Below are positions 9,052 through 18,737 of a stretch of DNA of 64,000 nt, one piece after another. Numbering within the stretch: position 1 is the stretch's first letter; every line of letters starts with the position of its first letter. The translations under genes and the position numbers were made by a program. Under the pieces are notes generated by a model. It saw only the letters and a program-made list of their open reading frames with translations, had not been told where the DNA came from and searched no databases. This DNA comes from Streptomyces flaveus (GTDB lineage: Bacteria; Actinomycetota; Actinomycetes; Streptomycetales; Streptomycetaceae), in NCBI RefSeq assembly GCF_014647675.1, contig NZ_BMPQ01000007.1:330796-394795 (forward strand), given 5' to 3'.

Positions 9052-9416
9052 GAACACCACTTCCAGGCGGGCGGGGACGCTTACTTGTCGGCACAACCTA
9101 GGAAGACGCACGTCCATGGCACATGTGGGGGGACAACATAGTTTTTGGCGCCAGTGTGCGGCCACTCACCATGAGCGGGCGGAAGGTCCGGCGATGACGG
9201 CTGGCGGGAGTGTGCGTCGACGACTGCGTACGGCTGGAACAGGGCCGCCAGAAGAAGAGGCACTGCGCGTGATGGCGAAGGCCTGAGGGCGGAGACCAGC
9301 TGAGACCCCGGGTGTGACGCAGCCATGGCTCACTTGTGCGGGCTCCTGTCCGGTGAGGGCCGATCACGAGATATCTTGATGTCGAGCAATGTTGCAGACG
9401 TGGAGCGGAGCACCCG
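9052..9416. promoter_or_regulatory. Divergent intergenic region between MHS transporter and icd
   Basis: This 365-bp stretch has no convincing gene on either strand. It must hold the promoters of both divergent genes. A small dyad, TTGT-CGGC-ACAA at 9085-9096, lies close to the transporter start. An imperfect palindrome centred on CTTGATGTCGAG lies close to the isocitrate dehydrogenase start and is listed separately. Confidence 0.5.
9371..9390 (+). promoter_or_regulatory. Possible operator upstream of isocitrate dehydrogenase
   Basis: ATATCTTGAT is followed directly by GTCGAGCAAT; the two halves are complementary at six of ten positions around a CTTGA..TCgAG core. It lies 27-46 bases before the GTG start. 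MarR-family TamR of S. coelicolor is known to bind imperfect palindromes upstream of aconitase and isocitrate dehydrogenase genes. That this is such a site is inference only. Confidence 0.3.
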
Positions 9417-11636
<2,220 letters not shown>

Positions 11637-11694
11637 CGGCTCGGTTCGCGAACAGGCTGCGCGAGCAGAACGAACACGCCAGAAGGAACCCGTT

Positions 11695-11727
11695 CCGCCC
11701 CGGTCGGCAGTGAGCCGACCGGGGCGG
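11695..11727 (+). terminator. Strong rho-independent-type hairpin after icd
   Basis: CCGCCCCGGTCGGC (11695-11708) and its exact complement (11714-11727) form a 14-bp stem with the 5-base loop AGTGA, followed by TCCCGTCTCTGT. It closes the isocitrate dehydrogenase transcript about 60 bp after the stop codon. Confidence 0.8.
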
Positions 11728-11778
11728 TCCCGTCTCTGTACCGAGGGCCCGGCAGGCCGGGGGAGCGGCGGCGTAGAG

Positions 11779-11792
11779 TACCGGGCGGGGTA
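11779..11792. promoter_or_regulatory. Candidate operator of the CsoR/CstR-like repressor
   Basis: TACC-GGGCGG-GGTA is a short dyad with a GC-rich centre, the general architecture of CsoR/RcnR/CstR-family operators. It lies 21 bp before the repressor's ATG, overlapping the likely promoter, and fits autoregulation. Confidence 0.4.
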
Positions 11793-11813
11793 TACGACGA
11801 GGGAGCGCTTCGT

Positions 11814-12095
11814 ATGGAACTGCAGATGGCGGCCGACGAGCTGAAGTCCGTGATCAACCGGCTCAAGCGAGCGCAGGGGCAGATAGCGGGCGTGATCAAC
11901 ATGATCGAGCAGGGCCGCTCCTGCGATGAGGTGGTGACCCAACTGGCCGCGGCCTCAAGGGCGTTGGACCGTGCCGGGTTCGCGATCATCGCGACAGGTC
12001 TGGAGCACTGCATGGCCCCCGAGAACGGTGAGCCGGACATGGACCGCGATCAGATGCGGGCCCGCCTCGAGAAGCTCTTCCTCTCCCTCGCCTGA
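11814..12095 (+). CDS. CsoR/FrmR/CstR-family (DUF156) metal- or sulfur-sensing repressor
   Basis: This 93-residue all-helical DNA-binding protein keeps the family core (SVINRLKRAQGQIAGVINMIEQGRSCDEVVTQ). Two key cysteines are present 29 apart: Cys37 and Cys66. The position equivalent to the copper-binding His of CsoR (four residues before the second Cys) is Gly62; a His sits instead directly before Cys66. Retained Cys pair with lost His is the pattern of persulfide-sensing CstR rather than Cu(I)-sensing CsoR. No copper or sulfur gene adjoins it, so its targets are elsewhere or it is an orphan. Confidence 0.85.
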   Translation: MELQMAADELKSVINRLKRAQGQIAGVINMIEQGRSCDEVVTQLAAASRALDRAGFAIIATGLEHCMAPENGEPDMDRDQMRARLEKLFLSLA

Positions 12096-12137
12096 CCCGG
12101 AGTACTCGGGGCATACGAGCGCTACCGCGGCGGAGCC

Positions 12138-13403
12138 TCAGTCCCGCCCCGCCCCCCGGTACAGATCCAGCTCCCCGTCCAGCTCGACGGCCAGCACCGT
12201 GGCCTGATCGTCCAGGTCGGCCGCAGCGGGCGCGTCGATCCAGGTCACGCCCGGAACCGCGTCCAGGCCGCCGGTGACATGGTGGCCCAGTTCGGTGCCC
12301 GTACCCAGAACCGTGGCTCGCAGGACCCGGTTGCGCAGTCCGCGTACGGAGACGGTCTCGCGCGGTGCGTCGAAGCACACCAGGTACAGCGTTCGCCGGT
12401 CGGCGGACAGCGTGCTGGGACCGTAGTGGTGCCCGGCGGGCAGCCCGGCGACCGTCCCGTACACGGCGTCGGCATGACGCGCGATCCACGCGCCGAGGCC
12501 CTCCAGGCGTTCGACCTGCTCCTCGGGGATCGTGCCGTCCTCCCGCGGCCCTGCGCCGAGCAGCAGATTGCCACCCATACCGATCGTCTCCGCGAAGTAA
12601 CGCACCAACTGGCGCACCGACTTGAAGTCGCGGTCCTGCGGCCGGTAACTCCACGAGTCGTTGATCGTGAGACACAGCTCCCATGGACCCTCCGGGGCCT
12701 GGAGCGGTGCACCCTGTTCCGGAGTGGCGTAGTCGCCGTAGCCGAGCATGCGGCCGTTGAGGATGGTGTCCGGGTTGCCCGCGAGGATCAGTTCGGCGAG
12801 CTCGCGCATCCGCCACTGCTCCTCCGTGCGCTCCCACTCGCCGTCGAACCAGAGAATGTCGGGGCGGAACCGCTCGACGAGCTCGCGGACCTGGCCGTCG
12901 CGGTACGTGAGGTAGCGCGTCCAGGCCTCCGGGTCCTCCTTGCCGGGCTCGGCGTGCGAGTAGGCGTTGGGCTCCACGAGGTGTGGTCCCGGGTGCCGCT
13001 CGCTCGGGTAGTCCGGGTGGTTCCAGTCGGAGTGCGAGTAGTAGAGGCCGATCTTGAGGTCCCTCGCGCGCAGCGCGTCGACGAATCCGGTGACGAGATC
13101 GCGGCCTGCCGGTGTGTCCCGGACGACGTCGAGATTGCGGTGGTCCGTATCCCACAGGGCGACGCCGTCGTGGTGCCGGGTGGTGAGCACCGCGTACTTC
13201 GCGCCGATGCGGGCGAACAACTCGGCCCAGGCGTCCGGGTCGTAGCGCGACGCGGTGAAGCCGTCGAGCTGTTTCATGTACTGCTCGTGCGTCATCTCGC
13301 CGGTGTAGAAGGACCAGGACTCGGCCGCTCCGCCCACGGCGTAGACGCCGTAGTGGATGAAGACGCCCAGCTTGGCGTCGGGAAACCAGGGTTGCATCGG
13401 CAT
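12138..13403 (-). CDS. Alpha-L-fucosidase (GH29)
   Basis: The 421-residue protein begins directly with the catalytic barrel (WFPDAKLGVFIHYGVYAV), and GH29 signatures follow: YDPDAWAELFARIGAKYAVLTTRHHDGVALWD, and the nucleophile region PDILWFDGEWE, where the Asp of WFDGEW is the likely nucleophile. It should release alpha-linked L-fucose. There is no signal peptide, so the enzyme is probably cytoplasmic and acts on imported oligosaccharides. The C-terminal ~90 residues look like a beta-sandwich. It is convergent with the small repressor gene and divergent from an SseB-domain gene; no fucose transporter is nearby. Confidence 0.9.
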   Translation of the reverse strand: MPMQPWFPDAKLGVFIHYGVYAVGGAAESWSFYTGEMTHEQYMKQLDGFTASRYDPDAWAELFARIGAKYAVLTTRHHDGVALWDTDHRNLDVVRDTPAGRDLVTGFVDALRARDLKIGLYYSHSDWNHPDYPSERHPGPHLVEPNAYSHAEPGKEDPEAWTRYLTYRDGQVRELVERFRPDILWFDGEWERTEEQWRMRELAELILAGNPDTILNGRMLGYGDYATPEQGAPLQAPEGPWELCLTINDSWSYRPQDRDFKSVRQLVRYFAETIGMGGNLLLGAGPREDGTIPEEQVERLEGLGAWIARHADAVYGTVAGLPAGHHYGPSTLSADRRTLYLVCFDAPRETVSVRGLRNRVLRATVLGTGTELGHHVTGGLDAVPGVTWIDAPAAADLDDQATVLAVELDGELDLYRGAGRD

Positions 13404-13603
13404 ACGCCCACGCTATGCGCGACGCCGCGGACGGCGCGTGGGCGGCGGTCACCACTACTGGTCCGTTTTCACCATGCGCGGGGGCTCGGCAGTACGATCC
13501 GGAAATGTAGGTATGCCAGGACGTCCGAACGGGTACGCGAGTCACGCGCCCGGGGCGAACGGTGTCCCGGGTGGCCGAGAACGCCACTACGTCGGGATGT
13601 GCC

Positions 13604-14002
13604 ATGGAGATACCCTCGAACGACAGCGCCACCTCGGAGGCCGAGCGAGCGCTGAGCGTGCTGGCCGAGAACACTGAGGACGACGCGGCGCTGGACACGC
13701 TGGCCGGTACGGACGTGCTGGTCCCGGTGCCTGATGACGCCGACGACGAGGCGGTGGCCGATCCCACGATGGTGGCGCTGCCCGTACTGGAGCAGGACGG
13801 CGAGGAGCCGCTCGTGCCGGTGTTCACCTCGGAGGTGCGGATGGCCGAACTGCTGCCGTACGTCTCCCGCTACCGGCTGGTGCCGCTGGGCGCACTGGCC
13901 TCCCAGTGGCCCACCGGGGATCTTTCGCTGACGATCGACGCCAGCTCCCCGCACGGCCTGACGCTCAACTCGGAGGGCGTACGCACGCTCCTCGTCCGTT
14001 AG
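13604..14002 (+). CDS. SseB-domain protein (first of two paralogues)
   Basis: The 132-residue acidic protein matches the SseB N-terminal domain (PF07179) pattern: an N-terminal helix (EAERALSVLAENTEDDAALDTLAGTDVLVPV), then VPVFTSEVRMAELLP..YRLVPLGAL and the C-terminal LTIDASSPHGLTLNSEGVRTLL. The function of actinobacterial members is not established. I chose the ATG at 13604; the frame is open to 13562 but the added residues are not domain-like. A paralogue of similar size lies at 15485, with a MarR gene and a GDT1 transporter gene between them. Confidence 0.75.
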   Translation: MEIPSNDSATSEAERALSVLAENTEDDAALDTLAGTDVLVPVPDDADDEAVADPTMVALPVLEQDGEEPLVPVFTSEVRMAELLPYVSRYRLVPLGALASQWPTGDLSLTIDASSPHGLTLNSEGVRTLLVR

Positions 14003-14015
14003 CGGAGCGTGCGCC

Positions 14016-14411
14016 TCACTCGCCCTTCAGCATGCGCGCGAGCGCCGCGCGCTGCAGTGGGCGTACCTCGGTGTGCAGGTCGCGGCCCTTCTGGGTGAGT
14101 GCGACCCACACCCCGCGGCGGTCTTCCTGGCAGACAGAGCGCTCCACCAGGCCCTCCTTCTCCAGGCGGCCGATGAGGCGGGACAGGGCGCTCTGGCTCA
14201 GGTGGACGCGCTCGGCGATGTTCTGCACACGGCACTGCTCGCCCGGATGCGTGGCCGCGTCCGACACCAGGATGTCGAGGACCTCGAAGTCGCTGGCTCC
14301 CAGGCCATGCGGATGCAACTCGCGGTCGATCTCGCACATCGTGCGCGCATGCACCGACAGGATGTCCCGCCACTGCTCCTCGAGCCGGGAATCGGTCTTC
14401 TCCGCTGCCAT
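14016..14411 (-). CDS. MarR-family transcriptional regulator
   Basis: The 131-residue protein has the winged-helix MarR fold: an N-terminal dimerisation helix, a recognition region near residues 55-85 (VQNIAERVHLSQSALSRLIGRLEKEGLVERSVCQEDRRGVWVALTQKGR) and a C-terminal helix. It is cytoplasmic and probably a repressor. I chose the ATG at 14411 rather than 14453 because the extra residues would come from the operator-like region. A 7-bp dyad begins 5 bp upstream of the start, which suggests autoregulation. It lies tail to tail with the first SseB gene. Confidence 0.9.
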   Translation of the reverse strand: MAAEKTDSRLEEQWRDILSVHARTMCEIDRELHPHGLGASDFEVLDILVSDAATHPGEQCRVQNIAERVHLSQSALSRLIGRLEKEGLVERSVCQEDRRGVWVALTQKGRDLHTEVRPLQRAALARMLKGE

Positions 14412-14415
14412 ATAT

Positions 14416-14451
14416 GCACGGTAACAGAAAATGAACCTTTGTTGACCGTGC
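14416..14451. promoter_or_regulatory. Inverted repeat in the MarR gene promoter
   Basis: GCACGGT (14416-14422) and ACCGTGC (14445-14451) are exact complements, 22 bp apart, flanking an AT-rich stretch that is unusual in this DNA. It begins 5 bp upstream of the repressor start codon. Overlapping its right edge is GTGCAACTAGT (14448-14458), which also occurs inside the palindrome at 46537-46560. Confidence 0.5.
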
Positions 14452-14514
14452 AACTAGTGTGCGTGCATGCAGGTGGCACGCGGGGAGGGGAGCGTAGCTC
14501 CAGGGGTCGGCAAG

Positions 14515-15117
14515 TCAGCCGGTGAAGATCTCGACCACCGACCACACGGCCAGGCCCAGCATGCACAGCCCGCCGATGCGCTGGACGGTCTTCAGAGGTA
14601 CGCGCTTGGCGATGAAGCGGCCCGCCAGCAACGCGAGGGCGGAGACCGACATGAGGGCCGCCGCGGAGCCGAGGGCCACGGACGCGATCCCGTTCGTGGC
14701 CGCGAGGTTGGCGGTCGTGATCTGCGTCAGGTCGCCCCACTCGCTGATGAAGACGGCCATGAAGGCGGTCGTGTAGACCGGCCAGAACCCGGTGACCGTC
14801 CGGCCGTCCGCATCCGCCTCGTCGTCGTCCCCTTCGCCGCGCAGCAGCATGAAGGCGCCGAAGGCGAACAGCGCGGCCGAGACGGTTTTGACGGTCCAGT
14901 CGGGCAGCAGGCCGATGAGGCTGCCGGCGCCGACGGCGATCGCGACATGCACGACGAACGCGGTCGACGTGCCGAACCACACGTACAAGGGCCGCATGCG
15001 GGTGCCCATGGCCAGCGACGCGAACATCGTCTTGTCGGGCAGTTCGGCGAGGAAGATCAGCCCGAAGGCGGTGATGACCGCCAAGGGGTCGAAAGACGCC
15101 AGGGGGGCGAGAGACAT
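14515..15117 (-). CDS. TMEM165/GDT1-family cation (Mn2+) exporter
   Basis: The 200-residue membrane protein has six TM segments as two repeats of three. Each carries the family motif E-x-G-D-[KR]-[TS]: ELPDKT at residues 25-30 and EWGDLT at 126-131, the latter deviating at the basic position. An acidic loop (EGDDDEADADGR, about 95-106) joins the halves. Bacterial members export manganese, and the Mn-sensing yybP-ykoY RNA upstream supports that role here. I chose the ATG at 15117; upstream in-frame sequence is the riboswitch leader, not protein. Confidence 0.9.
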   Translation of the reverse strand: MSLAPLASFDPLAVITAFGLIFLAELPDKTMFASLAMGTRMRPLYVWFGTSTAFVVHVAIAVGAGSLIGLLPDWTVKTVSAALFAFGAFMLLRGEGDDDEADADGRTVTGFWPVYTTAFMAVFISEWGDLTQITTANLAATNGIASVALGSAAALMSVSALALLAGRFIAKRVPLKTVQRIGGLCMLGLAVWSVVEIFTG

Positions 15118-15244
15118 CCGGGTGGCTTTCTGTACGGGCCGGGCCCTCCGGATCTTCGCGAAGCGCCCTCGGCTGGGGCGACGGGAGAACCGATCGGCCC
15201 GGCATGACGGGTGCACCGCACGGCGTGCGAGCACATCAATGCCT

Positions 15245-15347
15245 GGCCGAAGGTCTCGCCCACCCGCATGTTCACGCGGGCCCGGCCACCGGGAACCCGT
15301 GGGCTCCAGTGTGTCGACGACCGGTTCGCAGAGCTACTCCCCTTCGC
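15245..15347 (-). ncRNA. yybP-ykoY manganese riboswitch
   Basis: Read on the minus strand, the RNA starts with CGAAGGGGAGUAG (the conserved GGGGAGUAG is + 15334-15342) and ends with GGCGAGACCUUCGGCC (+ 15245-15260), the two signature blocks of this class. The P1 stem is readable: CGAAGG (+ 15341-15346) pairs with CCUUCG (+ 15248-15253). Two GC-rich hairpins lie between. About 130 bases separate it from the GDT1 gene start, room for an expression platform. The family is known to bind Mn2+ and to switch on manganese efflux genes, which fits the gene it precedes. Confidence 0.88.
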
Positions 15348-15484
15348 GATCACCCAGTCTACCGGTCATCCGCGCGTGCTTCGCATGAGTGTGCGGACGG
15401 AGGGTAGGCGAGAGTTGTCCCACAAGGACGGTCCCACGCGGACGGAACACCTCGTCCGCGGGACACGAACGGAACGCCACCCCC

Positions 15485-15859
15485 ATGACCAGCCCTCCCG
15501 ACGAAGACACGTCCGCCGACATCCTGCGCGCCCTGGGTGTCCTGGCGTACGACGGACAAGACAGCGAGGCGCGGGCCCTGTTGGCCGGGAGCAGAGTGCT
15601 GGTGCCGGCCGACTCTCTCGACGACGTGGACGCCCCGGAACTGAAGCTTGCCCTGACGGGCTGTGCTGTGGAGGTCTTCACCTCGGAGGAGCGGATGGCC
15701 CAGGCGCTGCCGGACGTGCAGACCTACCACCTCGTACCCCTCGGCCTGCTCCCGGCCCACTGGCCCGAGAGGGGCCGCTCGCTCACCATCGACCCGGGTT
15801 CGCCGGACAGCCTCACGCTGTCGGCGGACGGCGTACGGTTACTGCTCGGCGAACCCTGA
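15485..15859 (+). CDS. SseB-domain protein (second of two paralogues)
   Basis: The 124-residue acidic protein is parallel to the one at 13604: DEDTSADILRALGVLAYDG, then ALTGCAVEVFTSEERMAQALPDVQTYHLVPLGLLPAHWP, and LTIDPGSPDSLTLSADGVRLLLGEP. The shared FTSE-x-RMA and LTID-x-x-SP-x-x-LTL-x-x-x-GVR-x-LL blocks show recent common ancestry. It starts at the ATG at 15485; the frame is open upstream to 15389 without domain-like sequence. It is divergent from the riboswitch-controlled GDT1 gene and convergent with the LacI gene. Function unknown. Confidence 0.72.
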   Translation: MTSPPDEDTSADILRALGVLAYDGQDSEARALLAGSRVLVPADSLDDVDAPELKLALTGCAVEVFTSEERMAQALPDVQTYHLVPLGLLPAHWPERGRSLTIDPGSPDSLTLSADGVRLLLGEP

Positions 15860-15865
15860 AGCCGC

Positions 15866-15880
15866 GCCCTGTCGCAGGGC
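15866..15880. terminator. Small hairpin between convergent genes
   Basis: GCCCTG-TCG-CAGGGC forms a 6-bp stem with a 3-base loop exactly between the stops of the second SseB gene and the LacI gene. It is short and lacks a T-run, so its strength as a terminator is doubtful. Confidence 0.4.
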
Positions 15881-16912
15881 TCAGGTCGACCGGCGCTTCA
15901 CCAGCTCCGTCGGCAGGATCATCGCCGCCGGGTCCTCGCCGCCGATCTGGGCGAGCAGCAACCGCACCATCTCGGCGCTGATGCGGTCGTAGGGCTGGCG
16001 GATCGTCGTGAGGGCCGGAGTGGCCTCTGTCGCCGCGCTGGAGTCGTCGAAGCCGCCCACGGACACGTCCTCGGGCACCCGGCGGCCCGCCCGGCGCAGC
16101 GCCGCCAGGGCGCCCTGTGCCATCAGGTCGGAGGCCACGAACAAGGCGTCCATGTCGGGGGCCTGCGCCAGTAGCCGTTCGGTGCCCGCCTCGCCGCTGG
16201 CCCGGCTGTAGTCGCCGGAGACAATGAGCCGTTCGTCGATCTCGACGCCGGATTCCGTGAGCACCTCCTTGTAGCCGGCGAGGCGGTCGACACCGCCCGG
16301 GGTGTCCAGCGGGCCGCTCACCATGCCGATACGACGCCGCCCCAGCGACAGCAGGTGGCGCACCATGTCACGGGCGCCGTCCCGGTCGTCCGCGGCCACG
16401 TAACTCACCTTTGAGCTGAGCCCCATCGGCTTGCCGCACTGGACGAGGGGCACCCCCGCCGCGCGAAGCTCCTCGGCGACCGGGTCGCCGGAGTGGCTGG
16501 AGACCAGCAGCACCCCGTCGACATGGCCGGCCGTGATGTACCGCGTTATGCGCCGCCGTTCGTCCCGCGTACCCGCCAGCATCAGCAGCAGCGGGATGTC
16601 GTGCGTCGCCAGCGCCTGAGTGCAACCGCTCAGCAGGACATTGAAGTTGGGGTCCTCGAAAAACCTCTCCTGCGGTTCGGTGAGCAGGAAACCGATCGAG
16701 TCCGAGCGTCCGGTGATCAGCGAGCGGGCGTGCCGGTTGACGACGTAACCCGTCCTGCGGATGGCCGCGTTGACCGCCTCCTGCGCCGCCGGGCTCACAT
16801 AGTGCCCACCGTTGAGTACGCGGGAGACGGTGCCGCGCGAGACACCGGCCTCGCGCGCCACGTCATGGATCGTCGGCGGCTTCCGCCGGCCCCCCGTCGA
16901 GTGCATGGTCAT
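15881..16912 (-). CDS. LacI-family repressor of the galactan-use locus
   Basis: The 343-residue repressor has an N-terminal LacI helix-turn-helix and hinge (TIHDVAREAGVSRGTVSRVLNGGHYVS, about residues 12-38) and a periplasmic-binding-protein-like sensor domain to the C-terminus. I chose the ATG at 16912: it overlaps the permease stop codon as ATGA, so the gene is translationally coupled as last of a four-gene operon. The likely ligand is a galactose or galacto-oligosaccharide (inference from neighbours). It should act on the near-perfect palindrome at 20119-20134. Confidence 0.92.
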   Translation of the reverse strand: MTMHSTGGRRKPPTIHDVAREAGVSRGTVSRVLNGGHYVSPAAQEAVNAAIRRTGYVVNRHARSLITGRSDSIGFLLTEPQERFFEDPNFNVLLSGCTQALATHDIPLLLMLAGTRDERRRITRYITAGHVDGVLLVSSHSGDPVAEELRAAGVPLVQCGKPMGLSSKVSYVAADDRDGARDMVRHLLSLGRRRIGMVSGPLDTPGGVDRLAGYKEVLTESGVEIDERLIVSGDYSRASGEAGTERLLAQAPDMDALFVASDLMAQGALAALRRAGRRVPEDVSVGGFDDSSAATEATPALTTIRQPYDRISAEMVRLLLAQIGGEDPAAMILPTELVKRRST

Positions 16913-17814
16913 GACTTTACGGCTCCGGACAGCAGGTCGAGGCTCCAGAACCGCTGGATGACCAGGAACAGCGCGATCAGCGGGATCACCGCGAGCAGGG
17001 CTCCCGTGATCACCAGCGTGTACAACGCCGGGGTGTTGGCGCCCTGCTCGAGAAGCGTGAACAGACCCAGCGTGATCGGGAACTTCTCGTCGTCGCTGAG
17101 CATGATGTACGGCAGCAGGAAGTTGTTCCACACCGCCACGAACTGGAACAGGAAGACGGTCACCAGACCAGGCACCATCATCGGCAGCGCGACCCGGGTG
17201 AAGATCCGCCACTCGCTCGCCCCGTCCATTCGCCCGGCCTCGACCACATCACTCGGCACGGCCGCGGTGGCGTAGATACGAGCGAGGTAGACGCCGTACG
17301 GCGAGAGGACCAGCGGCAGCAGCACCGACGCGTACGAATCCGTCAGGTCGGCCTTGGCCAGCAGCAGATACTGGGGGATCGCCAGGATCACCGGCGGCAT
17401 CAGCACGCCCGCCAGGAGGATGTTGAACACGGTCTCGCGGCCACGGAAGCGGTAGATCGCGAGGGCGTAGCCGCTGAGCGCGGAGACGGCTGTCGACAGG
17501 AGAGCGCCGAGGCCCGCGTAGAGGGCGGAGTTGCCCATCCACTTCCAGTAGACGCCGTCACGATAGGCGTTGAGGTCCTTCACGTTCTCGGCGAAGCCGG
17601 TGCCCGGCAGGAACGTGAACGTCGAGAACAGCTCACGGCCGGACTTGGTCGCCGCGATCAGCACCCAGGCCACCGGCAGCAGGCAGTAGATCGCACCCAG
17701 CAGCAGCGTGACCGTCGGGACGAAGGCGATCCGGCGCCGCAGCGGCGGCCCCTGGGCGGTGCCGGGCGTCGTGCCCGCGGCCGGAGCGGCCTTGCGGACG
17801 GCAAGAGAACTCAT
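16909..17814 (-). CDS. Carbohydrate ABC transporter permease (MalG/GanQ type)
   Basis: The 301-residue protein has six TM segments and the EAA-type cytoplasmic loop EAGRMDGASEWRIFTRVALPMMVPGL (about residues 195-220) that contacts the ATPase. It pairs with the upstream permease and solute-binding protein; no ATP-binding subunit is encoded in the locus, so a shared MsiK-type ATPase elsewhere is likely, as in other streptomycete sugar systems. The start ATG at 17814 overlaps the preceding stop as ATGA. The frame is open further upstream but only through the other permease's coding sequence. Confidence 0.92.
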   Translation of the reverse strand: MSSLAVRKAAPAAGTTPGTAQGPPLRRRIAFVPTVTLLLGAIYCLLPVAWVLIAATKSGRELFSTFTFLPGTGFAENVKDLNAYRDGVYWKWMGNSALYAGLGALLSTAVSALSGYALAIYRFRGRETVFNILLAGVLMPPVILAIPQYLLLAKADLTDSYASVLLPLVLSPYGVYLARIYATAAVPSDVVEAGRMDGASEWRIFTRVALPMMVPGLVTVFLFQFVAVWNNFLLPYIMLSDDEKFPITLGLFTLLEQGANTPALYTLVITGALLAVIPLIALFLVIQRFWSLDLLSGAVKS

Positions 17815-18737
17815 CGTGCTTCCCCCTGCTGCTTGGTACGGGAGTTCGCGGCTCGCAGGAAGCCGAAGGACAGGAGGAGCGTGACGAAGGCGATGATCAC
17901 CGCGGTCGCGGCCGCCGAATAGATGTCGCCGTTTTGGAAGGCGTCCTGGTACACCTTCATCAGCGGACTCCAGGTCGTGGAGATGGAGTTGGTGAGCGGC
18001 TTGAGGGTGGTCGGCTCGCTGAACACCTGGAGCGTCGCGATGATCGAGAAGAAGAAGGTCAGCACCAGCGAGGGCGCCACCATCGGGATCTTGATCCGCA
18101 GTGCGATCTGCAGCGGGGTCGCACCGTCCAGCTTCGCCGCCTCGTGCACCTCGGCCGGGATGGCCTGCAACGAGGTGTAGATGACGATCATGTTGAAGCC
18201 GGTGCCGCCCCACACCGCGATGTTCGACAGCGCGGCGTACAGCCCCCCGCCGTCCAGCAGGTCCGGCTGCGGCAGCCCCAGCTTGTCGAGCACGAAGTAG
18301 AAGGGGCTGACGTCCGGCAGATACAGGAAGCCCCACAGCAGCGCCGCGACGACTCCGGGAATGGCGTACGGCAGGAAGATCGCGAGCCGGGTGAAGGGCG
18401 CGAGGCGGACTCGTTCGGTGTCGAGCATCAGCGCGAACAGCAGGGCGAGGCCGAGCATGACCGGGACCACGATGGCGCCGTACCCGAGCACGCGCAGCGC
18501 TCCGTCGAGCAGCTCCGAGTCAGTGAGGGCGTCGGTGTAGTTCTCCAGGCCCGCCCAGACCTCGCTGCGGGCGCCCGAGCCCAGGCCCAGGCCCTTGACC
18601 TGGACCTTGTGGAGGCTGAGCCAGATCGCGTAGCCGATGGGGAGCGCGAAGAACAGGGCGAAGAGGGTCGTCGCGGGGAGGAGGAAGGCATACGGGGCCC
18701 CCTTGACCCCGTACGACTTCCGGCGTGCGCTTGTCAC
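17811..18737 (-). CDS. Carbohydrate ABC transporter permease (MalF/GanP type)
   Basis: The 308-residue protein has six TM segments and the EAA loop EVHEAAKLDGATPLQIALRIKIPMVAPSL (about residues 202-230). With the adjacent MalG-type protein it forms the channel for an imported oligosaccharide. It starts at GTG 18737, overlapping the stop of the binding-protein gene as GTGA. The tight coupling implies equimolar synthesis of the two permeases. The neighbourhood (GH42 and GH53 genes) points to beta-1,4-galacto-oligosaccharides. Confidence 0.92.
   Translation of the reverse strand: MTSARRKSYGVKGAPYAFLLPATTLFALFFALPIGYAIWLSLHKVQVKGLGLGSGARSEVWAGLENYTDALTDSELLDGALRVLGYGAIVVPVMLGLALLFALMLDTERVRLAPFTRLAIFLPYAIPGVVAALLWGFLYLPDVSPFYFVLDKLGLPQPDLLDGGGLYAALSNIAVWGGTGFNMIVIYTSLQAIPAEVHEAAKLDGATPLQIALRIKIPMVAPSLVLTFFFSIIATLQVFSEPTTLKPLTNSISTTWSPLMKVYQDAFQNGDIYSAAATAVIIAFVTLLLSFGFLRAANSRTKQQGEAR

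Noticed and set aside
9085..9096. TTGT-CGGC-ACAA dyad near the MHS transporter start as a regulator site
   Set aside because: Only 4+4 matching bases; frequent by chance, and no regulator adjoins on that side, so it was not given a separate feature.
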